DNA of 11,049 bases from Cephalothrix spiralis (GCA_032353305.1 JAUCNG010383593.1:1-11049); one strand, 5' to 3'; counted from the stretch's first letter, positions 1 to 7,725 are shown. The notes: generated by a model from the sequence alone, not told the origin. Program-made: numbers and translations.

Positions 1-13
1 CCTCAAAATATGA

Positions 14-118
14 GTTCGTGAAACGTGATTTCAAATTACGTTCGTGAAACGTGATTTCAAAATCCGTCATCCGTGCTACGTGAAAGTCGATTTTTTCGCT
101 CGTGAATTCGTGAAAGGA
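14..118. repeat. 26-bp tandem repeat ending in a C tract
   Basis: Two nearly identical 26-bp units, each starting GTTCGTGAAACGTGATTTCA, lie at 14-39 and 40-65. A looser third stretch with CGTGAAAGTC and TCGTGAATTCGTGAAAGGA continues to about 118, directly before a C12 tract. The units are noncoding. This is a short minisatellite or the edge of a larger repetitive element that begins outside the window. Confidence 0.75.
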
Positions 119-130
119 CCCCCCCCCCCC
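119..130. repeat. C12 homopolymer
   Basis: Twelve consecutive C residues. The same length of C tract recurs at 705-716 in the same orientation, and the two bracket the GAAATCC minisatellite and its SINE. Confidence 0.9.
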
Positions 131-160
131 GTTACCCTTCGTACACTTTATCGAAAATCT

Positions 161-258
161 GGAGAAATCATGGAATCCATAGAATACAGGGAAATCCGAT
201 GAAATCCAGTGCAATCTTGAGAAATCCTGTGAGATCCCGAGAAATTCGGGAGAAATCT
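161..258. repeat. Decamer GAAATCC minisatellite, left part
   Basis: About ten degenerate units, close to 10 bp each, follow the pattern GAAATCC plus three variable bases, for example GGAAATCCGA, TGAAATCCAG and AGAAATCCTG. The period stays near 10 bp through the block. It ends where the SINE tail begins. The open frame crossing this block on the minus strand is a by-product of the repeat, not a gene. Confidence 0.75.
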
Positions 259-591
259 ACCTATCCATATATATGACTGCCTCAAATAGACACAATGATC
301 CGCTTGCTGAGCATTTACCCTTTTAAGCACCTGGGAGCCGCCTACTCTTATACATGCAATGCACTTATCGAATAGCCCCAGGGTTCTTTAGATAAGTATA
401 TCACACACGCCAAGCCGGGACAATTAAATGCGTCGCAATTGTATTTGATTTTGTATTTATATATCCCGGTCTGGAGCACTGGATGACTGCCAGTATAGAT
501 CAGTTGGCGAGAGGAGTGGATCGAACGGGATTCGAACACTCGACCATGGTGTTACTAATCCCGTGCTCTACCGACTGAGCTAACCGGGCGG
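257..591 (-). mobile_element. tRNA-derived SINE, copy 1
   Basis: Read on the minus strand, the element starts with a tRNA-like head (589 down to about 517), passes through an unrecognised body, and ends with a 42-nt block (322-281) shared with the plus-strand copy at 4301-4342, with 4 mismatches in 42. The tail runs into AT-rich sequence near 257. Head, body and tail order fits a Pol III SINE mobilised by a LINE. The insertion splits the decamer minisatellite. A target duplication is not clear: GAAATT occurs on both sides (241-246 and 591-596) but is not decisive because the surrounding repeat is itself rich in GAAAT. The SINE family was not identified. Confidence 0.7.
517..589 (-). pseudogene. 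tRNA-like SINE head with A and B boxes
   Basis: The minus strand has an A box (582-565, TAGCTCAGTCGGTAGAGC) and a B-box region (539-526, GTGTTCGAATCCCG). The D stem GCTC/GAGC pairs perfectly. An anticodon loop TTAGTAA is visible, but the anticodon stem, T stem and acceptor stem pair poorly, so this is not a working tRNA gene. It is best read as the internal Pol III promoter of the SINE. Confidence 0.75.
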
Positions 592-700
592 AAATTATGA
601 GTCTTATAATGAAGGAATCCGGGGAAATTCAGAGACATCCATAAACTTCTGGGAAATCCCGGTCGGATTTTTGAAATCGAAATCCTTTGAAATTTTTGAA
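591..700. repeat. Decamer GAAATCC minisatellite, right part
   Basis: Resumes the same roughly 10-bp pattern after the SINE, with units such as GAAGGAATCC, GGGGAAATTC and GGGAAATCCC, fading out near 700 just before the second C12 tract. It is the continuation of the block at 161-258. Confidence 0.65.
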
Positions 701-704
701 TGTG

Positions 705-716
705 CCCCCCCCCCCC
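705..716. repeat. C12 homopolymer
   Basis: Twelve consecutive C residues, same length and orientation as 119-130. Confidence 0.9.
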
Positions 717-728
717 TCGGCCTAGTTC

Positions 729-930
729 TACAGAGTGTCCCAAAATTATGTAAAACAGCCAAATGACATCATATAGTGACTCATTTATCTTCAGAATAAA
801 ACAGATTTGGTGCAGATCGGTTTATAAGTAAGGGAGCTATGACTCTTCAGAAAAACCTCTGGTTTCATTTGCCACCGCATATAATCAATCCCATTCTAAA
901 TCGGGATCATGCAGTCAATGTAAAATCGAA
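729..930 (+). mobile_element. Possible Tc1/mariner-like terminus
   Basis: A TA dinucleotide (729-730) is followed by CAGAGTGTCCCAAAA, which resembles termini of TA-inserting elements in invertebrates. No matching inverted terminus (TTTTGGGACACTCTG) was found in the window and no transposase frame is visible, so this is at most a truncated end. The right limit is arbitrary. Confidence 0.2.
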
Positions 931-1328
931 ATTGTGAATATTCTCAGTGCATTTCAAATTTTTGAAATTTCAATAGTGAATTGATTTAACCAAAAATCAA
1001 AAAAAAAATTCAACAACACTCCAATAATAAGTTAATTTTGATGGGATTTACTATACCGCTCACTGGGGTGATTTAACTTTTTGTCTAATGGGGAAATAGA
1101 TACATGCATGTTTATAGCACTGTGGTGAATTCGAACAAATTTTAAACTCAAAAAACTTAAATCTCAAGTTTTTCAGATATTTTTCATGCAAATTTAGCCT
1201 TCTTGGTGAGAGAAAAAATAAATTGCGCCAATATTTTGTACTCGAATATAGCCAGTAAATTATTCGATCAAAAAACATTAAGCGATAGTGTTGATGTATG
1301 TGTTTTTATCTTTTGGTGCTTCGGGGAG
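931..1328. other. AT-rich stretch, no gene recognised
   Basis: Nothing convincing was seen. A 72-codon minus-strand frame at 1060-1278 is rich in F, K, N and I, as expected of AT-rich noncoding DNA, and matches no family I know. Confidence 0.5.
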
Positions 1329-1482
1329 GTATGCTTATATATCACTAAATGATAAATATATATCCGGCTACACCATTGGCCTCTGGGGCTTAACTAATTG
1401 CCAACTGGGCATATTTTTTGATAAACTTATTTGCATACGTATTATAAGTTCATTATTCGTTGTGTTCACAAGGACGCAAGAT
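1329..1482 (+). CDS. Weak exon candidate, membrane-protein-like
   Basis: An open frame runs through this stretch and ends at a codon boundary (GAT) directly before a strong donor, GTAAGTAT at 1483-1490. A possible acceptor AG lies at 1327-1328 behind a moderately T-rich tract. The encoded residues include GYTIGLWGLTNC, then a further Cys and Arg followed by a hydrophobic run, IISSLFVVF. That order loosely recalls the GLWxxC...C segment and second membrane span of claudin/PMP22-like proteins. No neighbouring exon was found and the first membrane span with its conserved Trp is not visible. The match is short and may be chance, so the function is not assigned. Confidence 0.2.
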
Positions 1483-1490
1483 GTAAGTAT

Positions 1491-2443
1491 TGAATTTAGA
1501 ATTTTTATTTTATTCATTATATAAATAGACAATTAAAAGAATTGTATAACAGAAACCTCGATATAAACTATAACTAAAAAGACTATCACTAAACATAAAT
1601 TCAAAATGATCCCTATGGTTGTAAAGGTTTGGCATGATCCATTTGAAAATAAGTTTCAAATCGATGAGTGAAAAAATATACAATTAAGTCAAAAAACTTT
1701 TTATTAAAATTTAAACAGTTATTTTTTATTGAATTCTAAAATGTCTAAATTAAAAAAAAAATGTTTCTGTCTTAAATTTTGGATTTTTGCGCACATACTT
1801 CCAACACGAATTACTGTATTTTCTCGCTACCTAAACCTAAATGAAATTGTTTAAAACATGAAGTAGTTGTTCAAAGAACCGCTCTTTTATTCCATTCTTA
1901 TCCGATCAAATGAATTTCTAAAACATTTATATTACTTCTAAATTTCATCTAATCTAATAAATGATGCCAATATGATATTTAACAAAAAAAATATATATTA
2001 CATATTAATGAAAAAAATAAAGTTTTAGAAAATTATTATTAACGGCCAGCTGCATGGGCCAGATCTTTTTTGTTATTAAATATAGGGGCTCATTTGAAAT
2101 TTATGTTTTGTGATATTTATGCTTAGTGAGACTACACCATGCCCAGGCCGCTATTCACATTAATTCTTTCGCTTCTAGCCGATTTTGGATTTTGCAGTTC
2201 TCTATGGCCGGGCAGTTTTGGGAAATCATAATTTTTTATCAAAATAAATATTCCAACCAAATTAATTATTCATACTTTTCTCGTTGTAATATTTTTAGTA
2301 TAGCTTTTATACGCATAATATAATGCACTCAGATTATACATTTAATTAATTTTAATTACTAAAAAAATTGATAGATCATCAATTTCCTGTTTATCTAGAA
2401 AACAATCATTGGATTTAATATATTTTTTCAGGTAAAGCAAATT
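1491..2443. other. AT-rich noncoding stretch
   Basis: Mostly A/T-rich DNA with oligo-A and oligo-T runs. A locally GC-richer patch at about 2041-2215 includes AACGGCCAGCTGCATGGGCC and TATGGCCGGGCAG but forms no recognisable element. The short frame at 2126-2323 has no recognisable domain. Confidence 0.5.
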
Positions 2444-2857
2444 CTAGATCGATTCTATTTTATAAATCTCATGATCCGTACTTTTTACACACTTTGTGTC
2501 ATTTTCTGGATTCCACTTTCGTTTGATATTTACATAATTAAAATTTCTACCAGACATAGTTCTAGCAAAACCAAGACGTAAATAAGAAGAAACAATATCA
2601 TTATTATAGCAGTTATTTGAAGAACATGCATTAATCAAATTAATAAACCTATTATATAGCGAAAAATCATCTTACACGGTACAAAATTTGCAATTCGAAA
2701 TACAATTCTACTTTGAACGTTATATATCTTATATGGCAGCATGAAAATGTTACGGAGGGCAATTTAAATGCATTGTTTAAACGAGTGATATTCGAATATT
2801 CAAAATCATAGTAACTGACTCCATAGAAGGTACTAGTCAGTTTTCCTGAACACAACG
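2444..2857. other. No gene or element recognised
   Basis: AT-rich DNA with two short minus-strand frames (2444-2638 and 2667-2855) that show no domain, no repeated motif and ordinary chance length. Part may be decayed LINE or its flank. Confidence 0.4.
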
Positions 2858-2900
2858 AGGCCCATCAGGCCTTGCTGTGGTCAGGGGGACGGTCAGTCCC
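2858..2900 (-). other. Two adjacent hairpins, possible LINE 3' UTR
   Basis: Two compact stem-loops follow one another in an otherwise AT-rich region: AGGCC-catca-GGCCT (2858-2872) and GGGAC-ggtca-GTCCC (2886-2900), each with a 5-bp stem and a 5-nt loop. Read on the minus strand they lie about 550 bp downstream of the reverse transcriptase remnant, in the same orientation, where a LINE 3' UTR would be expected. Known LINE reverse transcriptases can recognise 3' hairpins; assigning this role here is inference. Confidence 0.4.
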
Positions 2901-3448
2901 GAGTTGGTGAAATTTAAAAAAATTCTGACTTCCGTGCAGTAAATTTAAATATTTAGTATTTAGCAATTTTTTAAAATATATTTATACTTTTAATCAAACA
3001 GTTAATTAGTATTCAGGCAGTCATTTATTAACCAAATCCCCCATTAAGTCCATTATTTAGAATTTATATAAAAAATTTTAATCATTATTCCCTCGTACCG
3101 CACTTTATACTATTTTCGCTATGACCTCCAATGGATTTACTCCCCGCGGTATACATATCGCGTTGTCGTTAAAACAGGGAGTACATTCACACAGTACGTT
3201 CACTCAAGCTCCTCGAAATTCATGAGCTTCGAACAATAACATCGGAATATACACATTTTATTTCGGATATAAAAGGGGAATATATCCCTTATAACTTTTT
3301 ATTTAATAAATATCTACTAATTAATTAATATATATTAATTAAATGTTAAAATTGGGTGTTTTATTGTAAAAGCAAAAGATTTGTTAAACCCTATTGTATA
3401 GTTTCGAAATTTACCTCTGAAATTTCACCAAGTCCAGCATATAAATTA
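2901..3448. other. AT-rich stretch between LINE remnant and hairpins
   Basis: No coding sequence recognised. It holds a perfect 22-bp A/T palindrome at 3321-3342 and a small AAGCTC/GAGCTT inverted pair at 3207-3230. If the hairpins at 2858-2900 belong to the LINE, this stretch would be its eroded C-terminal coding and untranslated region. Confidence 0.4.
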
Positions 3449-3714
3449 CGTTGGGCCCAGTACAGAGTAGGTACAACAATTTTGTTTTAAGAGTTTAACC
3501 AGAATGTCACTATTTAGTAGTAGAAGATATGATATGATTCATTATATTTAAAGAAGAATGCACTTCTTTCTGTTTCAATATCATCAGAGTCTTTAAGATC
3601 ATGTCGAAGTTCATGTCCTAGATATGTCACCTTGTCATACCAGGTCATAGGATTCCCATATAACAATATTTCAGGGTTCTTTTCACATTTGTTCCTATAC
3701 TTATTCGAATGCAT
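3449..3714 (-). mobile_element. LINE reverse transcriptase C-terminal remnant
   Basis: The minus-strand frame at 3714-3514 contains NPEILLYGNPMTWYDKVTYL followed by GHELRHDLKD and DDIETER. The YLGH motif with a downstream acidic, Arg-containing segment is typical of the region after the catalytic core in non-LTR retrotransposon reverse transcriptases, where a gene-specific block ending in a weak strand precedes YLGH. A second frame on the same strand (3511-3449) continues with SDILVKLLKQNCCTYSVLG, resembling the following KLL-K-YC-YG-LW segment. A frame change between the two parts, and the missing catalytic core upstream, show a dead, 5'-truncated copy. It acts with no host gene. The clade is not resolved; CR1/L2-like or jockey-like elements are the likeliest. 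Confidence 0.65.
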
Positions 3715-4170
3715 TTACTTTTCTTTTTATCAACAATACGTTAAATTAAATTAAACTGCAATTTGATATATTTCATTCATTATAATTTATTCATTATAAT
3801 GAAACTTATCCCTGGGCACCACAATGCTTTTTTTTATGCTCATATTCTACCGATGTTTCATGACTTTCATTGCTCTCCGATCGGAACTACAATTGTCATT
3901 AAAGTTATTTTCAGATGACTCAAATTCATCTTTTTATTCATTCTTATTGCATTCATAATAAAAATTTCAATTGTCGAATTCATCAATACCGTCCTGAGAC
4001 CGAGTTCATTTTTCAAATCTGCCGCCATTTTGTTTATTTTTTGCTTCAAATACAAGACCCACCCAATATATGCAAAATAATTGCTTTCCGTCACGTCTGA
4101 ACACGTTTTTGACAGAAGCACAATGCTAACAGTTTTTCCGAGATAGAAGGTCATCAAAACCCTAAAATGT
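3715..4170. other. No recognised gene; overlapping unassigned frames
   Basis: A 96-codon minus-strand frame (4157-3867) and a 61-codon plus-strand frame (3915-4100) overlap. Neither shows a domain, signal peptide pattern or splice context that I recognise. A short direct repeat, TTCATTATAAT-like, lies near 3776-3800. Confidence 0.4.
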
Positions 4171-4400
4171 GCCGTGAGTGACCGGTAGAGTGTATCATGG
4201 GTGGCTCGGTCAGGTTTAATACGTGGGGACTCTGTCCCAGTGTCCCTCCCTTCGGGGTATATAGAAAAAAAATTAGAGTGCGGGATAGGTCTACAGGCCT
4301 AAGGGTAAATGCTCGGCAAGCGAACCATTGTGTCTATTCGAGAAGTCATCTGACGCCCTATATTGAAGAAGATATACCATATATTTATATAATGTCTTGG
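4171..4400 (+). mobile_element. tRNA-derived SINE, copy 2
   Basis: The head is degenerate but retains an A-box-like stretch (GACCGGTAGAG, about 4180-4190) and a B-box-like GGTTTAATACG (about 4213-4223). The body includes GGGGACTCTGTCCC and leads to the 42-nt block at 4301-4342 shared with SINE copy 1 (4 mismatches), followed by AGTCATCTGACGCCC and an AT-rich tail. Its body upstream of the shared block differs from copy 1, so the two are related subfamilies or one is rearranged. The open frame across it is not a gene. Confidence 0.6.
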
Positions 4401-4683
4401 TAGTCTACCGGTTAAGTCTAAAAAGCCATATACAAGGTTTCCACGCAGTTCCACGTCGATATAGGTCGTGAAGAGGGACTCTCACGGTGGCTGGAGCCGG
4501 TATATATATGGTCTTAGTAGCGAACATTCTGAGTTTTTAATGCCTGTGTAAATACGTTTTGCAATTGTTTAATCAGTAAATTCAGACCAAGCAACAAAAA
4601 ATTTGCCACGAAATTATCTTTTGCGACATTCATTTTTCAATGAAAATGAATTTCACGTCAAATAAGTTGTCGTTAACTAAATT
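4401..4683. other. No element recognised
   Basis: Flank of the SINE. It holds a short GC-richer patch with GGGACTCTCACGGTGGCTGG near 4474-4493 and then AT-rich DNA. No coding sequence or repeat could be assigned. Confidence 0.4.
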
Positions 4684-4788
4684 TCAGGAATATTTTTCCC
4701 TGACTTAACTCAAAATTTGAAAATTCCCTGACTTTTTACCAATTTTTTGCCCTACTTTTCCCAGATTTCCAGGTCACTGGTCACCCTG
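4684..4788 (-). mobile_element. Orphan hAT-like terminus
   Basis: Read on the minus strand from 4788 the sequence begins CAGGGTGACCAGTGACCTGG and continues with several AAGTCAGGGAA / AAAAGTAGGG phrases. A CAGGGTGGCCA-type end followed by repeated GACTTTTCCAGG-like phrases is familiar from animal hAT elements. I found no partner terminus in the window, so this is a solo or truncated end. The superfamily call comes from memory of terminal motifs. Confidence 0.4.
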
Positions 4789-4790
4789 TT

Positions 4791-5018
4791 ACGTTTCCCG
4801 CTTCCCGATAAATACAATTGGTTTTCCCGCTCCCGCTAAGCAAAAATGTCTTCCAGCTAGACGCCAAAAAATCGGATTAGAGAGTAATAAGTACTTTAAA
4901 TGCTTTATATCCTCTTTTCCCACTTCCGCTATATCACTTTTCCCGCTTCCTCATACCGTTAACCATTTGAATTTCTCCGATCACTTTAGCAATTTTTGGC
5001 CCTTTTCCCGCTATACCC
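4791..5018 (+). repeat. Dispersed TTTTCCCGC motif cluster
   Basis: The phrase TTTCCCGCTTCCCG or close variants (TTTTCCCGCTCCCGCT, TTTTCCCACTTCCGCT, TTTTCCCGCTTCC, CTTTTCCCGCTA) occurs five times at irregular spacing, at about 4794, 4822, 4915, 4938 and 5001. A sixth lies at about 5605 beyond the exon. It could be a decayed minisatellite; regulatory meaning is not supported. Confidence 0.5.
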
Positions 5019-5144
5019 CCTTTAGACCCTCATGATATACATGTATCCATGTATATGATCATATGTTTTCGTTCGCCAGACATGCAGTTTTAGAGAAAAT
5101 CCCCAGTAAACATTTTTCACCATGTTGTGGGTGACAAAAAAATA

Positions 5145-5168
5145 ACTAAAGTTTTTTTTATATAACAG
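5145..5168 (+). promoter_or_regulatory. 3' splice acceptor of the 5169 exon
   Basis: A run of T residues followed by TATATAACAG forms a normal spliceosomal acceptor, with AG at 5167-5168. It decides the exon start. Confidence 0.5.
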
Positions 5169-5272
5169 GATGAATAGGCGACGATATAGCCCTCTCCAGA
5201 TTGCTAAGAAACATGTTGACAGGCGAGATGATCCAGATGGATTGTTTATAAAAAAGATAGATGATTTCAAGG
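5169..5272 (+). CDS. Exon, KMT5A/SETD8-like methyltransferase fragment
   Basis: This is a 104-nt exon candidate with a T-rich tract and ATATAACAG acceptor (AG at 5167-5168) and a strong GTAAGT donor (5273-5278). It encodes 34 whole codons, starting with ATG at 5170 as MNRRRYSPLQIAKKHVDRRD and continuing DPDGLFIKKIDDFK, with the last G starting a split codon (phase 1). The pattern K-x(n)-DPDGLxIKxIDDxKG resembles the stretch just before the SET domain in KMT5A/SETD8-like lysine methyltransferases, which normally continues into G-(K/R)-G-V-F. Such enzymes methylate histone H4 or other lysines. The catalytic SET domain is not in this exon, and no RGVF-type exon was found downstream in the window. 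It may be the first coding exon of a gene whose rest lies beyond the window or was disrupted, or a stranded pseudo-exon. Family identity is moderate confidence. Confidence 0.45.
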
Positions 5273-5278
5273 GTAAGT
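5273..5278 (+). promoter_or_regulatory. 5' splice donor of the 5169 exon
   Basis: GTAAGT matches the consensus donor exactly and follows AAGG, giving a phase-1 junction. Confidence 0.55.
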
Positions 5279-5682
5279 TAAATTAACTGCATTATATATA
5301 TATACATGTAGGCCTACAATAGGCCCAATATATAGCTCGCTGAAAGTTCAGCAACATTGAAAAATGACCGGATTTTTCTTTATAGCTGACGTGAACGAGT
5401 GACAGACGTATAAGGTCCACTTTCAAAAATTATAAAATTCAACTACTTGTAGGCAATTTTATACAGATATTGTACAATTTTAAGTCCAATACAATGCAGT
5501 TATTTTACGAGGCGTGAAGCACCGAGGAAAAATAAATGCTTGTATTGCACAAAGAAATGAATACAATAACTGTTTTATTAACCAATATCAACGGTTTTAT
5601 AGCTCTTTCCCGCTCTTTCCTACTTTTGGATTCAATAAATGTTCATATTTGATCATATTTGGTTAATAATATCAGGAATATG
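5279..5682. other. Putative intron, no gene recognised
   Basis: AT-rich DNA downstream of the donor. It contains the 12-bp palindrome TGTAGGCCTACA (5307-5318), a short CAGTTATT/AATAACTG inverted pair (about 5490 and 5565) and one more TTTCCCGCTC motif at about 5605. No coding segment was recognised. Confidence 0.4.
5675..5682. repeat. Target duplication GGAATATG, left
   Basis: Eight bases immediately before the MITE terminus, repeated exactly at 6202-6209 on the other side. Confidence 0.75.
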
Positions 5683-6201
5683 CAGGGGGGTCATGGAAAA
5701 AATTTACTATACATAGGCCGGGGGTGGGTGGGTATAAAAAACGCTGAAATGCAATTTTTTTCCACACTTTGCAAATTTTTTCCTGGACTGTTTTCCATTG
5801 TTTTTGTACTCTAAATCATGTTTAAAGCATGAATAATGTAAATAATGATTGAATTATCACTTAAAACAACATAATGAACCATATAAAAAAGTTTTTAGTA
5901 CCAATAAAGCAAAAATTGGGTGGATGTTCAAAATTTGTAGAAAAAATATGCACGTGCTGGAAAAGTTTTGAAAAATTTAGCCCGGGAAAATTTGAGCGGC
6001 AGAAAAAATTGCCACAAATAGGGGCCGCATTGGCTGGAAAAATTTGAAAAATGGGAAAAAAATTGCAAAAAGGGGTGGTGGGTACCTAGAGTAGTGGAAA
6101 AAAATTGTAAAGGTCCAAATTTAGGGGGTGGGTGGGTACCTAAACCCATTTTGCAATTTTTTTCAGCCTATGTATAGTAAATTTTTTCCTTGACCCCCCC
6201 T
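5683..6201. mobile_element. hAT-like MITE of 519 bp
   Basis: The left end, starting CAGGGGGGTCATGGAAAAAA and running to 5717, is matched in inverted orientation by 6201 back to 6167, with one substitution and one C-run length change over about 35 bp. An 8-bp duplication GGAATATG flanks it. CAGGG-type ends and an 8-bp duplication fit the hAT superfamily. Subterminal parts on both sides carry GGTGGGTGGGT and GCAATTTTTTT phrases in inverted order. The interior is low-complexity A/T with no transposase; frames inside, including 5928-6149 on the minus strand, are spurious. The element would sit inside the intron that follows the exon at 5169-5272 if that gene continues on this side. Confidence 0.8.
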
Positions 6202-6209
6202 GGAATATG
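6202..6209. repeat. Target duplication GGAATATG, right
   Basis: Exact second copy of the 8 bases at 5675-5682. The first G could instead be the last base of the element, which would give a 7-bp duplication and a perfect CAG...CTG end pair. Confidence 0.75.
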
Positions 6210-6222
6210 TGTATCTTTTTAG

Positions 6223-6395
6223 GTTACACATATCCCGAATCATTCCAATCTAAAATTGATCAGTTAGTATTTTTGAGTTGCCTTAAAGACTACATGATGT
6301 ACTATAAATCTTGCTTTGGATTAGGAGGAGACATTCTCAATGCAGTTCACTCTATTTTTCATTTAAAAATTCATTTTATATTTTTCGACTGTTGA
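6223..6395 (+). CDS. Very weak terminal exon candidate
   Basis: A CTTTTTAG acceptor (AG at 6221-6222) opens a frame that would join the phase-1 end of the exon at 5169-5272 without a frame break and runs 57 codons to a stop at 6393-6395, starting YTYPESFQSKIDQLVFLSCL. The phase agreement is the only support. The residues do not resemble the start of a SET domain, and the acceptor lies only 12 bases past the target duplication of the MITE. Chance is more likely. Confidence 0.15.
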
Positions 6396-6533
6396 GAATT
6401 TTGAGATTTTTTCTTACATGGAGTAGCATGAAAACTTTAGAAACGTGTTCTAACAATATACAAATCTGTATCCATTTATAAATTATTTTTGTGACGTAGT
6501 TCTATTGTTATTGCTGTACTTTATTTCACGGAA
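6396..6533. other. AT-rich spacer
   Basis: Nothing recognised between the weak exon candidate and the palindromic MITE. Confidence 0.4.
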
Positions 6534-6538
6534 TAGAC

Positions 6539-6694
6539 ATATGAAATGTCAAAAGCTGACCATTTCACGATAAATTGTAAAGATTATGCAATCGTATGTC
6601 CGAAAAACATTTGAACCTCCAAAAAATGGTTGTCTGTATGTACGATTGCATAATCTTTCTAATACCCTAGTGTTCAGCTTTTAACATTTCACAT
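6539..6694. mobile_element. Palindromic MITE of 156 bp
   Basis: The left end ATATGAAATGTCAAAAGCTG pairs with the right end, whose reverse complement begins ATGTGAAATGTTAAAAGCTG. Further in, AAAGATTATGCAATCGTA (about 6580-6597) is repeated inverted at about 6641-6658. The unit can fold almost end to end. TAGAC lies directly outside both ends (6534-6538 and 6695-6699), consistent with a 5-bp target duplication. No coding capacity. Superfamily not assigned. Confidence 0.65.
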
Positions 6695-6699
6695 TAGAC

Positions 6700-6887
6700 T
6701 TACATGATAGGGTTGTGTGAATAACATTAAAAGAAACTGAGAAACAATTAAATTTGTAATCGGCGATGAAACACCTATGATATGCAATTGACAAAAATCC
6801 ATGCAAAATGTAATAGACCTTTGCAAGACCTAAATAAGGACAATAATTTTTTAAAATACCTAAGACATATAACTTAGAACTTCAAAC
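6700..6887. other. AT-rich spacer before the large inverted repeat
   Basis: No coding sequence or repeat recognised. Confidence 0.4.
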
Positions 6888-7673
6888 AAAATTCAACGTT
6901 TTCATTTTAGGTCTTTAAATCGCCTGAAAATAGGATTGGACCGTCGTATAAATAGGTTATTACCCTCGATTCCGTGAGATAAAACTGTTATTCAACTCGG
7001 GGAGCTCTTGGAATAACTCATTTTTATCCAAGTACATCTCGTGCAATAACGACCCTCAATAACCATATAATACATACTTTATTTATTTAACGTGGATTTA
7101 CAACGTAACAACTAAAATGCGCATCTCCACTAAAAAAACTAAAAATTGAAGAAAAAAATCGCGATAGGGCATGGTTTGGTAAAATAATTTTATCCAAGAA
7201 AATACTTCATATCGAGAAAAACTTATTAAAATCATAATACATCAAGTATGCATGTCATTGTCATCCCAAGTCTTATTAAATAACCCAGTTAGATAACCTA
7301 ATAAAACTAAATATTATCTATCATTAAAAAGATATCGATTTTTTCCGAGAGAAAATATGAAAATCTTCTAGGTCCCTGAAACTGGGAATGAAAATTTATC
7401 CCTGAAACTGGGGAGATTAAGTTATTTCTTAAAAACTACATTTTTTTTAGCAAGAATACAAACATACATGTATTATAAAAAAATACTGATTCTTGAGTAC
7501 TGAGATGAACAAATATGCCACAATAGCCAAATTATCAGCATGCTAATTATGATTAAATTAGACAAGTGCAGAGGCATAAAGTTATGTTTTTATGTTAATC
7601 ACAAATTGTGAAAACAATAAACTTTTGTTATAAGTACTTGCTCATTTTGTTTATAAAATCAGTTAAGCATAGA

Positions 7674-7714
7674 TATTATACAGTAAATGACATTCTTCGA
7701 TTTCAATACATGGT
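7674..7714. repeat. Left half of a palindrome interrupted by hAT
   Basis: TATTATACAGTAAATGACAT through CAATACATGGT is the imperfect reverse complement of 9024-9066. Without the hAT element the two halves would be separated by only about 18 bases, forming a hairpin of roughly 41-43 bp per arm. Confidence 0.65.
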
Positions 7715-7725
7715 CTCGGATTGGC

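Noticed and set aside
14-65. CRISPR-like direct repeats
   Set aside because: The units are directly adjacent with no spacers, and the context is eukaryotic.
148-330. 60-codon minus-strand frame with repeated RIS/FHRIS residues
   Set aside because: It is the translation of the GAAATCC minisatellite and SINE tail, not a protein gene.
517-589. Functional tRNA gene with anticodon AGT
   Set aside because: The acceptor, anticodon and T stems do not pair; only the D stem and promoter boxes survive, and the downstream body is that of a SINE.
3267-3276. TATA box ATATAAAAGG
   Set aside because: TATA-like strings are frequent in AT-rich DNA and no gene follows.
3867-4157. 96-codon minus-strand frame
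   Set aside because: No recognisable domain, composition typical of AT-rich noncoding DNA, and an overlapping frame on the other strand is equally plausible.
5928-6149. 73-codon minus-strand frame
   Set aside because: It lies wholly inside the MITE, in low-complexity sequence.
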